Assembly: GCF_021390575.1 (NCBI RefSeq)
Contig: NZ_JAJEJQ010000002.1
Location: 124,001-188,000, forward strand
Reading direction: 5' to 3'
DNA: 64,000 nt
Source of the DNA: Paraburkholderia adhaesiva
GTDB lineage: Bacteria; Pseudomonadota; Gammaproteobacteria; Burkholderiales; Burkholderiaceae
In this document: piece by piece, positions 16,915 to 25,783 of the stretch
How positions within the stretch are numbered: position 1 is the first letter of the stretch
How the letters are laid out: each line of letters starts with the position of its first letter
Program-made: the position numbers and the translations under genes
Notes under the pieces: generated by a model
Database searches by the model: none
The model's input: the letters and a program-made list of their open reading frames with translations, nothing else
Told to the model about the DNA's origin: nothing

Positions 16915-17602
16915 ACTTGCACCACATGGAGTAGTCAATACAGACACCACGCCCGCATCGCACGCGCCAGTCACACTTCCCACGCCCAAATTTTGGCTCG
17001 ACGGGCGTATAGCCGCAGGGTTCGTCGGAAATGTTGGTTATCTTTACGGTATTACAACTGATATCCAGCGCAGTGTCCGAGATACGGAGTGTCCGCTTTG
17101 TTCAATGATTGACCCGGATTATGAAAAGCGTTTAAATGATGAAATAAAGCGAAATGAGAAGCAGCGGCTGCCAGATTTGCATCTTACCTTAATCATTGAG
17201 GATGGGTTGGGATCAACGTGGGGGGTTGATGGTCAACCGGTAGTAGCGATGAGTAGATCTATTAAGACATTAAAGTCTAATTATTACATAAATAAAGAGC
17301 CGGGTGGTCTCGTGTTCAGAATTGAAATATTTCCACCTAAAAATATGAGTCCTCAGGTGTTCAGGCAAAAATTGATGGAAAACGCAAAGAATTTTCCAGA
17401 AGGCGTTTTCGATTATTCGGCGCCGGAAGGTATAACGGGATCAGTCATGAAGCCGGGGGAATACAATAGTAGCTCATACATGGCTGGATTGATTAATAGC
17501 GTGGCCGGCATGGATTATGTTAAATCCATTAAATTTCCGTCCGGCTACAAATCGCCTGGGTGGGAAAGCGTTATTCCGGAAAGTGCATTCGCGAAAAAAT
17601 AG
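16907..17602 (+). CDS. Candidate T6SS effector, unrecognised family
   Basis: The 231-residue protein overlaps the end of vgrG1 by 8 bases and is followed by a small three-helix membrane protein, the layout of a T6SS effector with its immunity partner. It has no signal peptide. The first 30 residues are proline- and threonine-rich, as in VgrG-docked effectors. His92 in LHLTLIIEDG and a later PGEYNSSSYMAGLINSVAG recall the His and Asn-Cys motifs of permuted NlpC/P60-like enzymes, but with Ser in the Cys position. That comparison is weak. Codon use is much more AT-rich than in vgrG1, suggesting transfer. Confidence 0.6.
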   Translation: MAELAPHGVVNTDTTPASHAPVTLPTPKFWLDGRIAAGFVGNVGYLYGITTDIQRSVRDTECPLCSMIDPDYEKRLNDEIKRNEKQRLPDLHLTLIIEDGLGSTWGVDGQPVVAMSRSIKTLKSNYYINKEPGGLVFRIEIFPPKNMSPQVFRQKLMENAKNFPEGVFDYSAPEGITGSVMKPGEYNSSSYMAGLINSVAGMDYVKSIKFPSGYKSPGWESVIPESAFAKK

Positions 17603-17617
17603 CGGAAATACTCATTG

Positions 17618-17899
17618 ATGAAAAAATTCTTCTACTTGTCGCTAAAAATTTTAGCTTGGCTTGTGGCGTTGATTATATCGGTATTTCTTTTTCATTACGC
17701 TGGGAGTATGTCTGGAAAACAAACTCTCCTAATGATAATCGGATTATTTTTGTTTTACTTTTTTCTGGCTATATATATATATCGCGGAGTGGATGCGAGC
17801 GTTCTGTCTGGTGTGATATATTTTTCGGTGATGGCAGTTTTGTTTGCGTTTGGTTTGTTTGCCGGTGTGGTTGCCATTTTAGGTGTATTTGGGGAGTGA
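17618..17899 (+). CDS. Small membrane protein, candidate immunity protein
   Basis: The 93-residue protein is almost entirely hydrophobic, with three predicted membrane helices at about residues 7-27, 36-54 and 63-88. It begins 15 bases after the candidate effector and shares its low GC. Inner-membrane immunity proteins with several helices usually protect against effectors acting in or at the membrane or periplasm. A TTG one codon earlier is an alternative start. No family is recognised, and the role is inferred from position only. Confidence 0.55.
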   Translation: MKKFFYLSLKILAWLVALIISVFLFHYAGSMSGKQTLLMIIGLFLFYFFLAIYIYRGVDASVLSGVIYFSVMAVLFAFGLFAGVVAILGVFGE

Positions 17900-18008
17900 A
17901 ATTGACTAGTCTTTATTGGTTCACTCACGCCAAATTTCGGCAAGGTTATCACCGCATCTGACCGCGCAACGGTGGTCGGAGCGAAAGAATTAGAAAGGAG
18001 AGGAAAAT

Positions 18009-18140
18009 ATGGGCAAGGCACTCGTATGTAACGGCGATGAAACGACGACGGGCGGACATGTGATCGCGAAGGCATCGACCATGTTCGACGGCGAGCGGCG
18101 CATTGCGTTAGACCTGGAAATGGCGACGTGCGGTATGTAA
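18009..18140 (+). pseudogene. Truncated PAAR gene (first 42 codons)
   Basis: The frame begins MGKALVCNGDETTTGGHVIA and matches the two complete PAAR genes of the island up to MATCG, then ends one codon later at TAA. The cysteine-rich C-terminal half is missing. The break coincides with the start of the GH19 gene, whose frame overlaps the last 13 bases in the -1 frame. It looks like a recombination scar in which a PAAR gene was cut when the GH19 module arrived. GAAAGGAGAGG upstream is intact, so a short peptide may still be made. Confidence 0.8.
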
Positions 18141-18808
18141 ATGCAATAAATTTTGTCTTGAGAAAATATTTTCCCATCAACAAAATTAGGGTGAGCCACT
18201 TTTTGGGCCAAGTTGCCCATGAAACAGCAAGTCTTGATGGGCCGATGGTCGAGCGCGGGAATAATGCACTAAGCAGACGGTACGAAACTGCTACCAACTA
18301 CTATACTGGGCCCGACACATATTCCTATTTCGTTATCGGTGAGGGTTATGAAAAATTGCATAATACGCTCGGAAATAAGTACAACTCTGGAGATGGAATT
18401 AAATTTCGCGGACGTGGTTCGCTCCAAATTACCGGCCGCGCGGCATATTCCGTTTATTGGCTTTACCGAGGTTGGATAGATGCAGGAGATTTCGATGCAA
18501 ATTGGTGGAGTAAGTCAGGTTGGTGGTCTACTCCAGTCAATTCGTCAATTCGTCCGGCAATTATCGACTCGCCGCAATTAATTTCTGCCAGATCAAGCGG
18601 AAACGAATTCAATCCAATCGACGTTGGTGGCTGGTTTTGGGCGCTGCACAGTATCAACGCGATCTGTGACCCCGAAAATAACAGCGATTCCCAGGCGCCT
18701 CTATCCAACGGTGTCTCGGCTGTAATCAATAGATACGATACGCCAACCTTTCCAGGCAGGAAGGTCCACGTAGAATCCGCAAAGAAGATATTATGCGACG
18801 CAATTTAA
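18128..18808 (+). CDS. GH19-family lysozyme/chitinase-like T6SS effector
   Basis: The 226-residue protein has the GH19 fold used by phage endolysins and T6SS peptidoglycan hydrolases. FLGQVAHETASLDGPMVERG carries the candidate catalytic Glu32 and a second acid at Glu42. DGIKFRGRGSLQITGRAAY is the hallmark substrate-cleft motif. It would cut cell-wall glycan strands in the periplasm of a target cell. The N-terminus is short: the frame opens with a GTG inside the truncated PAAR gene and reaches the first catalytic helix within 25 residues. It may therefore be a truncated copy or depend on frameshifting from the PAAR fragment. AT-rich. Confidence 0.8.
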   Translation: MRYVNAINFVLRKYFPINKIRVSHFLGQVAHETASLDGPMVERGNNALSRRYETATNYYTGPDTYSYFVIGEGYEKLHNTLGNKYNSGDGIKFRGRGSLQITGRAAYSVYWLYRGWIDAGDFDANWWSKSGWWSTPVNSSIRPAIIDSPQLISARSSGNEFNPIDVGGWFWALHSINAICDPENNSDSQAPLSNGVSAVINRYDTPTFPGRKVHVESAKKILCDAI

Positions 18809-19443
18809 GATTTCTTTGGATAATTTCATTTATTTTGTCATGCAAGCTCGCCCATGCAAATTGCATTGATGAGCAGTCGGTCGACGTTCAGCTTCCGCAC
18901 CAAAGTGGTGGACACGTGCAAGTCCACACGTGCGGAAAGGATCAGGATCGTGGCATCGTCTACCTGAATATCGTCATCAACGGAGCGGCGGCAAAAACTG
19001 CAAATTTCGAATACGCCTCTCAAGCATATAGCTTATCGATTCAAACTGACATCTCATTTAACGGTAATCAAGGTATTGGTGTGTCGACGGGCGCCGGACG
19101 CAACGGAGACGGTATGCATTATTGGATGCTCACCAAGCCACAAGGCGACTTAATAGACTTGGGTGATGCGCCAGCTCTTCAACAAAGTCCATTTGCAGAT
19201 AATAGCTATTCTGCATTGATGTCCAGCACTGATCCAAGATATCAGTCCATACGTTATTTTTATACGTTAAAAGATGAAAAAATTACCCCAACTACAGCAG
19301 TAGGATTCAATTCAGATGGGATAAACTATGTGGTAACAATAATGAGTGTCGACGCTGACGGACAATTCAAGGTGAAACATACCCGACATGTCTCTTCGAA
19401 AAACTACGTCTCCTGCCAGAATGGCAAGATCCTTTGCTGGTGA
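18793..19443 (+). CDS. Exported protein, candidate immunity to GH19 effector
   Basis: The 216-residue product starts with a clear signal peptide (basic MRRNLR, hydrophobic core, cleavage after LAHA near residue 22). It overlaps the GH19 gene end by 16 bases. A periplasmic protein coupled to a peptidoglycan-degrading effector is the expected immunity arrangement. Four cysteines in the mature protein (residues 24, 47, 208, 215) may form disulfides. The family is not recognised and the function is inferred from context. Confidence 0.65.
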   Translation: MRRNLRFLWIISFILSCKLAHANCIDEQSVDVQLPHQSGGHVQVHTCGKDQDRGIVYLNIVINGAAAKTANFEYASQAYSLSIQTDISFNGNQGIGVSTGAGRNGDGMHYWMLTKPQGDLIDLGDAPALQQSPFADNSYSALMSSTDPRYQSIRYFYTLKDEKITPTTAVGFNSDGINYVVTIMSVDADGQFKVKHTRHVSSKNYVSCQNGKILCW

Positions 19444-19614
19444 GAATCTGTTCAGGCCGAGATGACTCACTAACCAGAAAATTTTCATCATCAATGCGTC
19501 CTCCAGCCCAATCCTGGAGAAAACGCCCTGTGAAGCAAGAGCGCTGCCGATACGCAGCGCGTTCCCGTGCCGCAAGGAACAACCGAGAAATGAATTGGTA
19601 GAGGAACAAACGGA

Positions 19615-19887
19615 ATGGGCAAGTCAGTAGTATGTGACGGCGACGAAACGACGATGGGCGGACACGTCATCGCGAAAGAGTCAACCATGTTCGACGGTGA
19701 ACGACGCGTCGCCCTCGACCGGGAAATGGCGACGTGCGGCAACTGTCCCGGCGAGTATCCGATAGAGGGCAGCGGGACGAACGTGGGCGAGGGCGGCCGC
19801 GCTACTGTGCTCGACGGTGACCAGGTACTGTGCCCGTGTGGCAGGAATCACGTCAAGGCCCATCCCAATGCGGGCTGTGCGGCCTGA
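19615..19887 (+). CDS. PAAR-domain spike-tip protein (cassette 1)
   Basis: The 90-residue PAAR protein sharpens the VgrG trimer tip of the T6SS. It starts MGKSVVCDGDETTMGGHVI, with the family's G-D-x-T-x-x-G-G-x-V pattern. It continues with CGNCPGEYPIEGSG and ends LCPCGRNHVKAHPNAGC; the His and Cys residues bind the tip metal. It is near-identical to the second copy in cassette 2. The zinc-ribbon-repeat gene starts 17 bases after the stop. Confidence 0.92.
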   Translation: MGKSVVCDGDETTMGGHVIAKESTMFDGERRVALDREMATCGNCPGEYPIEGSGTNVGEGGRATVLDGDQVLCPCGRNHVKAHPNAGCAA

Positions 19888-19904
19888 TTTCATGGATTGC
19901 GTGA

Positions 19905-20711
19905 ATGAGCGTCAAGGTTACCCTCGAGGACATACAGCGCGTTGCTTTCGCGCGAGGCGGCGTGTGCCTCGCGCAGGAGTATGTCCATGGCAGCGTTGCG
20001 GTCGAGTGGCAATGTGCTGAGCGCCATCGGTGGCACGCGACACCCAATGCCGTCAAAACGCGGACCTGGTGCCCGGTCTGCGCCCGGGCGAGAAAGCGCG
20101 ATAACCTGGCAACCATGCAGCGGGTAGCCGCGGAGCGCGGCGGGCGATGTCTTTCCACTGTGTACGTCGACGGTGCTACGCCGTTGGAGTGGCAATGTGC
20201 CCGGGGCCACCGGTGGAAGGCGAAGGCGTGCCTGATCAAGCGCGGCGGATGGTGCCCGGAATGCGCGCGGCTCGCACGCCTCGGCCATACCATCTGGGAA
20301 ATGCACGAGCTGGCCCGAACGCGGGGCGGACAGTGCCTGTCGGATACCTATGTGAATGGTCAGGCTGCGCTGCAATGGCGATGTGCAAACGGGCATGAAT
20401 GGTCCGCTTCAGCCACACGCATCCTGAAGGGCAGTTGGTGCAGGCAGTGTTATTTCGACAGCATGCGCGACACCCTGGCCGACATGCAGGCGCTGGCGGC
20501 ACCGCGTGGGGGGCGCTGCCTTTCCGCGCGCTATGTGAATGCGTGGACACATCTGCTCTGGCAGTGTTCGCGGGGCCATGAGTGGAAAGCCGTGCCGTAC
20601 TCGATACGGGTAAGCTGGTGTCCGCAGTGTGCGATCCTGGACCGGATCAAGGCTTCGAACAGTTCGAAGCGAAAGCGGTATGAGACGACGGGCAAGCTGG
20701 TTGGTCTGTAA
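19905..20711 (+). CDS. Protein with four zinc-ribbon-like repeats (cassette 1)
   Basis: The 268-residue protein consists of four repeats of about 62 residues. Each has RGG(R/V/Q)CLS or similar, then W(Q/R)C..(G/R)H.W and a WCP.C or WC.QC knuckle, giving a C-H-C-C metal site per repeat. This resembles the probable zinc-ribbon (DUF4379-like) domain. Zinc ribbons of this sort accompany nucleic-acid enzymes, but no catalytic domain is present here. It directly follows PAAR in both cassettes and is about 95% identical between them, so it is a standing part of the cassette. An adaptor or effector role is possible; the function is unknown. Confidence 0.7.
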   Translation: MSVKVTLEDIQRVAFARGGVCLAQEYVHGSVAVEWQCAERHRWHATPNAVKTRTWCPVCARARKRDNLATMQRVAAERGGRCLSTVYVDGATPLEWQCARGHRWKAKACLIKRGGWCPECARLARLGHTIWEMHELARTRGGQCLSDTYVNGQAALQWRCANGHEWSASATRILKGSWCRQCYFDSMRDTLADMQALAAPRGGRCLSARYVNAWTHLLWQCSRGHEWKAVPYSIRVSWCPQCAILDRIKASNSSKRKRYETTGKLVGL

Positions 20712-20903
20712 GGGGTGCCTTCAGGATTCGGGATTTATAGCCCGATAGCTGCAACGCACAATCGATGGAATCAAGTGCGTGGAGCCCTACAATGTCGCGA
20801 ACCCCCAATGCGCCAGACGCAGGCGCAGGCCCCGAACCCGCGCTGAATGCGCGGCAAGCGCGCCTCGCCGCAGCCCTCGAAATCCGACACAGAGAGCCCA
20901 ACC

Positions 20904-21458
20904 ATGAACGAACCGCAGTCCGACGTGACTGGCAAGATCGCCCTCGTCACGGGCGCGGGTAGCGGCATTGGCCGCGCTTGCGCGCGCAAGCTGCTCGCAA
21001 ACGGCTATACCGTCGTGCTGGCGGGCCGCCGTGCCGAACCGCTCGACACGCTCGCCGCCGAGGCAGCAGCGCTCGGCCAGCACGCGCTTGCCGTGCCGTG
21101 CGACGTGAGCGATGCGGCCGCCGTCGAAGCGCTCTTCGAAACGATCCGTACGCGCTATGGCCGCCTCGATCTGCTCTTCAACAACGCGGGCCGCAATGCT
21201 CCTGCCGTCGATATCGACGAACTCTCGGTGGACGACTGGCGCGGTGTCGTCGACACGAATCTCACGGGCGTGTTTCTCTGCACGCGCGCGGCATTCGCGC
21301 TGATGAAGCGGCAGACGCCGCGCGGCGGACGCATTATCAATAACGGTTCGATTTCGGCGCACGCGCCACGGCCGTTCAGCATTGCCTATACGGCGACCAA
21401 ACACGCAGTTCCGCTAAGTATATCACAACCGAAAATCGCCCAAAGCCTTGCCCAGTAA
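20904..21458 (+). pseudogene. Truncated short-chain dehydrogenase/reductase
   Basis: The frame begins [20 protein letters not shown] with the TGxxxGIG NAD(P) loop, has the NNAG motif ([10 protein letters not shown]) and reaches the catalytic YTATK at residues about 163-167. It then diverges into unrelated residues and a stop about 15 codons later. The roughly 80 C-terminal residues of a normal SDR are missing and are not found elsewhere in the window. The break near 21410 marks the left edge of the DNA brought in with cassette 2. It is probably inactive. Confidence 0.85.
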
Positions 21459-21597
21459 GGTTTTGCGTCCGGTAAGGCAGCACCGTGCCTAAAGCGCAAA
21501 ATCGTTTGTCGGCAGCTTGCTAGGCTGCCTAGTACGAAAAAAGACCGACCGTTCAGTTCGACTTTTCATGCAGTGTTCTCGCTTGTTGCCGACAGGT
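21412..21597. other. Noncoding junction between SDR break and cassette 2 remnant
   Basis: The sequence after the SDR break has no gene. It shows a few small inverted repeats, such as AGGCTGCCTAG and a CCTTGCCCAGTAAGG hairpin, but no recognisable transposase or att site. Confidence 0.4.
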
Positions 21598-21687
21598 TCA
21601 TGGACGAACATATGCTAAAGCACTAACCTCGCGCAGTTACATGACCAGCCAGCACCTGACGCCGGAGAAGCGTCGTGCGTAAAAAAT
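21598..21687 (+). repeat. Left remnant of the vgrG2 upstream segment
   Basis: These 90 bases match 13554-13643 upstream of vgrG1 at about 80% identity, including CGCGCAGTT(A/G)CATGACCAG and CCTGACGCCGGAGAA. The match stops exactly at the inverted repeat of the ABC-3C element and resumes at 27290. The last 8 bases, TAAAAAAT, are the left target duplication. Confidence 0.8.
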
Positions 21688-21710
21688 GGTTCTTCGCAGA
21701 TTTCCGGGGA
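21688..21710 (+). repeat. Left terminal inverted repeat of ABC-3C element
   Basis: It reads GGTTCTTCGCAGATTTCC then GGGGA, the inverse of the right end apart from A versus G at position 11. The 279 bases between it and the ATPase gene end show no gene. Confidence 0.75.
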
Positions 21711-21989
21711 AGGGCTCTGTTCGACCCGTTTCCCCCGTTTAGGCTCATCACTCCGTCCGGCCACTCTCGAATATGTAACAGCCATTCGTTCACGCGGGGT
21801 CAACCGCCGCGTACTGGCCAAAGTCGTCCAATACGGAGAGGCAGATATTTCGAGATATGAACCATCTAAAGCGTCCGACATCTTCTATGACCGAGATCAG
21901 CCATCCAACCATCAGTGCTTGCACGGTGGCCGTCAAATCTGTCGTCGTCACGACAACAAAATTAAGGGTGTTACTGTACGAGCCATAGG

Positions 21990-22943
21990 TCACTTGGCGT
22001 TCACTCGTCGCTTCCAGTCTTTCGGAATCAGCCCTTTCCCAGATGCCCGCGTCCATCGCTCCTTCGTCGCAGACACGTAGCGTGGATCTTGAGGGAAGTA
22101 GGCATGCTCGAGGAGTAGCACTTGCAAGCCGTCACGCGCCTCGACCTCATTGAACAGGAAGTCGATGTGCTGACGCATCGCCTCATAGTCTTCGTCGTCC
22201 GACTCAATCGAAACGACATCTTGACGCCCGTTTTCAGAGTCTTCGTCACGGTCTTCGTCGTCAAGGTCGCCGTCAGTGTCTTGCTCGCGGCCGCTATTGG
22301 GAAAATAGGGGCGACTGAGCTGGTCGAAAACGAGGACACCAGGAACGGGGCGACGCTCCTTTTCAAAGTGCCGCTGTAAACCAAATGCGAGCGCAACGTG
22401 CACCGCGAGCCAGTTCTGATCCGATCCGAGGTCAGCCATGGACAGAATAGCGCCGTCCGGACCCGGTTCAATCACGTTGGCTTGAGGCACCCGAGCCGAA
22501 AAAATTAGTTCCGCTTCGACGCAGGGTTCTACCTTCGGTAGCTGGGAGAATGCTTCTGACGCGAACTGGGATACAGCCGCTTCAGCTCGTTGCATGCGCA
22601 CCCGCCTGTTGTCGCTATCAACCAGAGCTTCCAGTTCCGCAATCTCGGCTTGTTGTGCGTGCAGGTCCTTCGCTGGCAAAAGGAGTTGGTCGTCTAACGT
22701 CTCAAGAAAATAACTCGCTTTCCCACGAAAATAGGCCCGAATCTGAGAGAGATCGGCGAATCGCTTGCCTTCCGCCATCTGGCTGAGTGTTGAAGCGATA
22801 CTCGCATCGAGCTCACGGAGCAATCCACTCAAATCGTCCGCACGCTTGCTAAGTACGCCTGCCGCCGAGTCAAGCTGAGGGCGGAGGCGACCCACTGCGC
22901 TCGCCTCGGCACGAATGGTTTCGAGTGAGCGCTTCATCCCCAA
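21990..22943 (-). pseudogene. C-terminal half of DUF3732 ATPase of ABC-3C system (split by IS)
   Basis: This is the distal part of the ATPase, 317 codons after the IS insertion point. It contains the returning coiled coil (about residues 1-130). A signature-like [20 protein letters not shown] follows, then the Walker B strand [15 protein letters not shown] with Asp-Gln in the D-E position. A very acidic stretch near 220-235 precedes the end. Joined to the upstream half without the IS it gives one continuous 675-residue protein. The apparent TTG start at the IS border is an accident of the insertion. Confidence 0.85.
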
Positions 22944-23006
22944 TGAGAGGTGGCCTCACTCGTTCGGACAGTCATCTGAGATTTTTAAGTGGAACGTCCG
23001 AGGCAA

Positions 23007-23837
23007 TCATGCTGCCGATTTGATCGCAGGCAGCGTCGCGAAGTATGCCTCATCCGGGGTCTGATCCGCCAGGCTCGAATGGGGCCGTTTCCGGTTGTAC
23101 AGCTCGACGTATTCGCCGATGGAGCGCCGGGCATGGCTGACCGACTCGTACGCTTTCAGGTAGACCTCTTCGTACTTGATGCTGCGCCACACCCGTTCGA
23201 CGAACACGTTGTCGCGCCAGGCCCCTTTGCCGTCCATCGACAGCCGCACGCCCCGGCTCAGCACCGCCTCGGTGAACGCGCCCGCCGTGAACTGGCTACC
23301 CTGATCGGTGTTCACGATGTCGGGCAGTCCGTAGCGGGCGAACGCCTCTTCCAGCGCCTCGACGGCGTGCGTGGCTTCCAGCGTGATGGCGACCCGGTAC
23401 GCGAGAATCTTGCGGCTCGCCCAGTCCACCACTGCCGTCAGGTACACGAAGCCGCGCGCCATCGGAATGTACGTCGTGTCGAGGGCGAACACCTGATTGG
23501 CACGCTCGATCTTCATGCCGCGCAGCAGGTACGGCCAGATCTTGTGCTGCGCGTTGCGGCGGCTCGTGTTCGGCTTGCAGTACAGCGCCTCGACGCCCAT
23601 GCGCTTCATCAGCGTGCGTACGCGACGGCGACCCACCTCATGGCCTTCCCGGCGCAACAGGCGCGCCAGCATCCGCGCCCCTGCAAATGGGAACTCCATG
23701 TGCAGTTCGTCGATTCGCCGCATCAGCAACTGATCGACCTCGCTGACCGGCTGCGCCCGGTAATATGCGCTCGATCTCGCGATGCCAACCAGTCGCGTCT
23801 GTCGCGAAACCGGCAGCGCATGCGTACAGTCAATCAT
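23007..23837 (-). CDS. IS3-family transposase OrfB (DDE integrase core)
   Basis: The 276-residue protein opens [19 protein letters not shown] and carries an HTH_21-like segment. The rve integrase core has the acidic residues in ALDTTYIPM (first Asp), VNTDQGSQF (second Asp) and [16 protein letters not shown] (Glu). Its ATG overlaps the OrfA stop as ATGA. In IS3 elements the active transposase is the OrfAB fusion made by -1 frameshifting. A GCAAAGCG stretch just before the OrfA stop is a possible slip site. OrfB alone is rarely the active form. Confidence 0.93.
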   Translation of the reverse strand: MIDCTHALPVSRQTRLVGIARSSAYYRAQPVSEVDQLLMRRIDELHMEFPFAGARMLARLLRREGHEVGRRRVRTLMKRMGVEALYCKPNTSRRNAQHKIWPYLLRGMKIERANQVFALDTTYIPMARGFVYLTAVVDWASRKILAYRVAITLEATHAVEALEEAFARYGLPDIVNTDQGSQFTAGAFTEAVLSRGVRLSMDGKGAWRDNVFVERVWRSIKYEEVYLKAYESVSHARRSIGEYVELYNRKRPHSSLADQTPDEAYFATLPAIKSAA

Positions 23838-24142
23838 CGCTTTGCGCTCAGCAGTCCGGCTTTGCCGAGCGCTCCTGACAAAAAATCGTTCTCCAGCGTC
23901 AACTGCCCGATCTTCGCGTGCAGCGTTTTCACGTCCACCGGCGGATCGCTCGACGGTGCACCTGTCGCACCAAACACGTCTGCCGCACGCTCCTGCAACT
24001 GCCGCTTCCATTCCGTGATCTGGTTCGGATGTACATCAAACTGCTGTGCCAGTTCGGCCAGCGTGCGCTCACCTTTGACCGCTGCCAGTGCCACTTTCGC
24101 TTTGAACGCCGCTGAGTGCGTCCGTCGGGTTCTCTTCGTCAT
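23834..24142 (-). CDS. IS3-family transposase OrfA
   Basis: The 102-residue protein contains a transposase_8 HTH ([20 protein letters not shown], then [14 protein letters not shown]). A leucine-zipper-like C-terminal helix follows ([15 protein letters not shown]). It binds the terminal repeats and supplies the N-terminal part of the OrfAB fusion. Confidence 0.92.
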   Translation of the reverse strand: MTKRTRRTHSAAFKAKVALAAVKGERTLAELAQQFDVHPNQITEWKRQLQERAADVFGATGAPSSDPPVDVKTLHAKIGQLTLENDFLSGALGKAGLLSAKR

Positions 24143-24227
24143 TTCCTCGGTTCCTTTGCCAGCATTATCGCTGGCTCAGGCCCCGGCCAAACCACTTATC
24201 CGACTGTCCGAATTTGCGCGGCCACCT

Positions 24228-25304
24228 CTATGCAACCATTGCACCCGCCTCGGTTCGGGATTCACACACTGGACACGTGGTCGGGACGTCAAGCAGGTGA
24301 AGGTGCTCGGCAATGCGCAACTTCTCGCGCTGGCTGCTGACCGCGGAGTCGTAGTCCGCCGATTCCTGAACAGCCGCCGTCATCGCCCGGAGTTTACGTT
24401 TAGTCTGATCCAGTTCTCTAAGCGTGGCGCGTCGGCGTTCATGGAGCGAGTCGAGCTGTCCTTCACTTGGATACTGGAACGCGGCGACGTCTTGCGACAT
24501 GGCCTCTTGCAGTAGCGAAAGCAACTCAAGTTCATCCGCGGATTCGGTGGGCGCCCTCGTAAGGCCTAGCTGCTGCGCCTCGCCCAGCAGCACACGTGTA
24601 CGTTGCTTCAGCAAACTATCTTTCGACCGACGAGCCTCCTCGCGAGCCAAATCGATTTCAAGGGCCCTGCGCGCTTGTCGCAGACGTCTCTCGGCGGCGA
24701 CCGTTGATTCTGTCGCAACGCCCAAGAAGTACGGCATGGTCGAAAGGATATGCCCAGCCTTGCGGTTGTCGTCAAGGCCATGCAAAAGAACAGTCTCGCT
24801 GTCAATAACCTCCTTGGTAACAAAAATATACGGAGTGAACTGGCGTACGGATGGGCGGTCACGAGAGTCACGATCGTGCGGTAATGTCTCAGCCTTCGCT
24901 GCGTCTCCGATCCCGAAGGCCTGTCCTAAACTGACCTTGCTGACCTCAACTGTCGCTCGGCCCTCGAACTCTTCGATAGATCGAGGAATGTTCAAATTTC
25001 GTCCCGTGGTGACATACATGTGAGCACTAGGCGCCTTGCCGACAGGAGGTACCTGGCGACAGGAGATCAGCTCGTCTTGCCCCCGTATCCACTTAACGCC
25101 GACTGCCACGCAACGACGGCGCACATACACCGGCAACTGGCACTCAGAAGAGCCGAGACAGTAGTCCAAGGCCTTGATCACCGCAGACTTGCCGGTTCCT
25201 GAGGCACCCGTAATGACGTTCACGCGTCCCACGTCTAGCTTAATCATGCGGAACTTACTTTCTTCACCGAAAAAAAAGATGCTCTCGATGTTCCACCTTT
25301 TCAT
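24228..25304 (-). pseudogene. N-terminal half of DUF3732 ATPase of ABC-3C system (split by IS)
   Basis: The 358-codon half starts [18 protein letters not shown] and has the Walker A loop GASGTGKS at residues 33-40. A long coiled coil follows (about 195-340), and TCPVCES at about 343-349 is a Rad50-like zinc-hook CxxC. It then runs into a TAG formed at the IS end. Walker B lies on the far side of the insertion, so this fragment alone should not hydrolyse ATP. Its ATG overlaps the stop of the middle-component gene. ABC-3C ATPases are thought to sense invaders and license the effector; the module here is probably inactive. Confidence 0.88.
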
Positions 25305-25783
25305 ACCGAAACTCCTAATGCTTCAAGCACCGCTCTCGGAGACCCCATGGTGGCGAACCATGCTCCGAGCAGCTTGGCTCGTTTGAGAGAGGCCCTGGCG
25401 ACACCGCCCGAGACTGACGCGGGAAGCTTCTCTAATGAAGAGACCAGTTCACCTTCATGCGTCAGGCGGAGCATGCCTGTGAGGCATCCGAAGCGGATTG
25501 CCGCCGTAGTCATGTCCAGCGTCGCATTGGTCCTCTTAGCGAGATCTTCCAACACGCTAGGGCTACGATTCAGCCAAGCCAGCAGACCCGTGCTCTTGTT
25601 GCAGCCATCAAAAGTGGGCGCTAGGTCTTCAGAAAGGGCGATCGGCAACGCCAAGTAAACAATTGCGACGGTCGGAGCACGCCCCACAGCTCGGCCCTGA
25701 GCATAGGCCTTGCAGAATTGAGTGAGGATAGAGACACAATAGGCCGGATTCGTCTCGGCAAAAACGTCGCGCGCAGCAGTCAT
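25301..25783 (-). CDS. ABC-3C system middle component
   Basis: The 160-residue protein lies between the ATPase and the C-terminal effector gene and overlaps both by 4 bases (ATGA), showing a tight operon. The sequence ([38 protein letters not shown], then a wHTH-like middle) matches the small middle component of ABC-three-component systems, which is thought to link ATPase and effector. I recognise it mainly from size, order and the LALPI pattern. It appears intact. Confidence 0.75.
   Translation of the reverse strand: MTAARDVFAETNPAYCVSILTQFCKAYAQGRAVGRAPTVAIVYLALPIALSEDLAPTFDGCNKSTGLLAWLNRSPSVLEDLAKRTNATLDMTTAAIRFGCLTGMLRLTHEGELVSSLEKLPASVSGGVARASLKRAKLLGAWFATMGSPRAVLEALGVSV

Larger units (their letters stand above)
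22946..24229 (-). mobile_element. IS3-family insertion sequence inside the ABC-3C ATPase gene
   Basis: The 1284-bp element has ends that match as inverted repeats: AGAGGTGGCC, 7 variable bases, then TTCGGACAGTC at both termini. A 3-bp target duplication, ATG, flanks it (22943-22945 and 24230-24232). It carries overlapping orfA and orfB of the IS3 type. Both orfs appear intact, so the element may be active. Its orientation is the same as the interrupted gene. Confidence 0.92.

Noticed and set aside
22989..24515. 508-codon plus-strand frame across the IS3 element
   Set aside because: It runs antisense to orfA and orfB and crosses the IS border into the ATPase gene, so it is an artefact.
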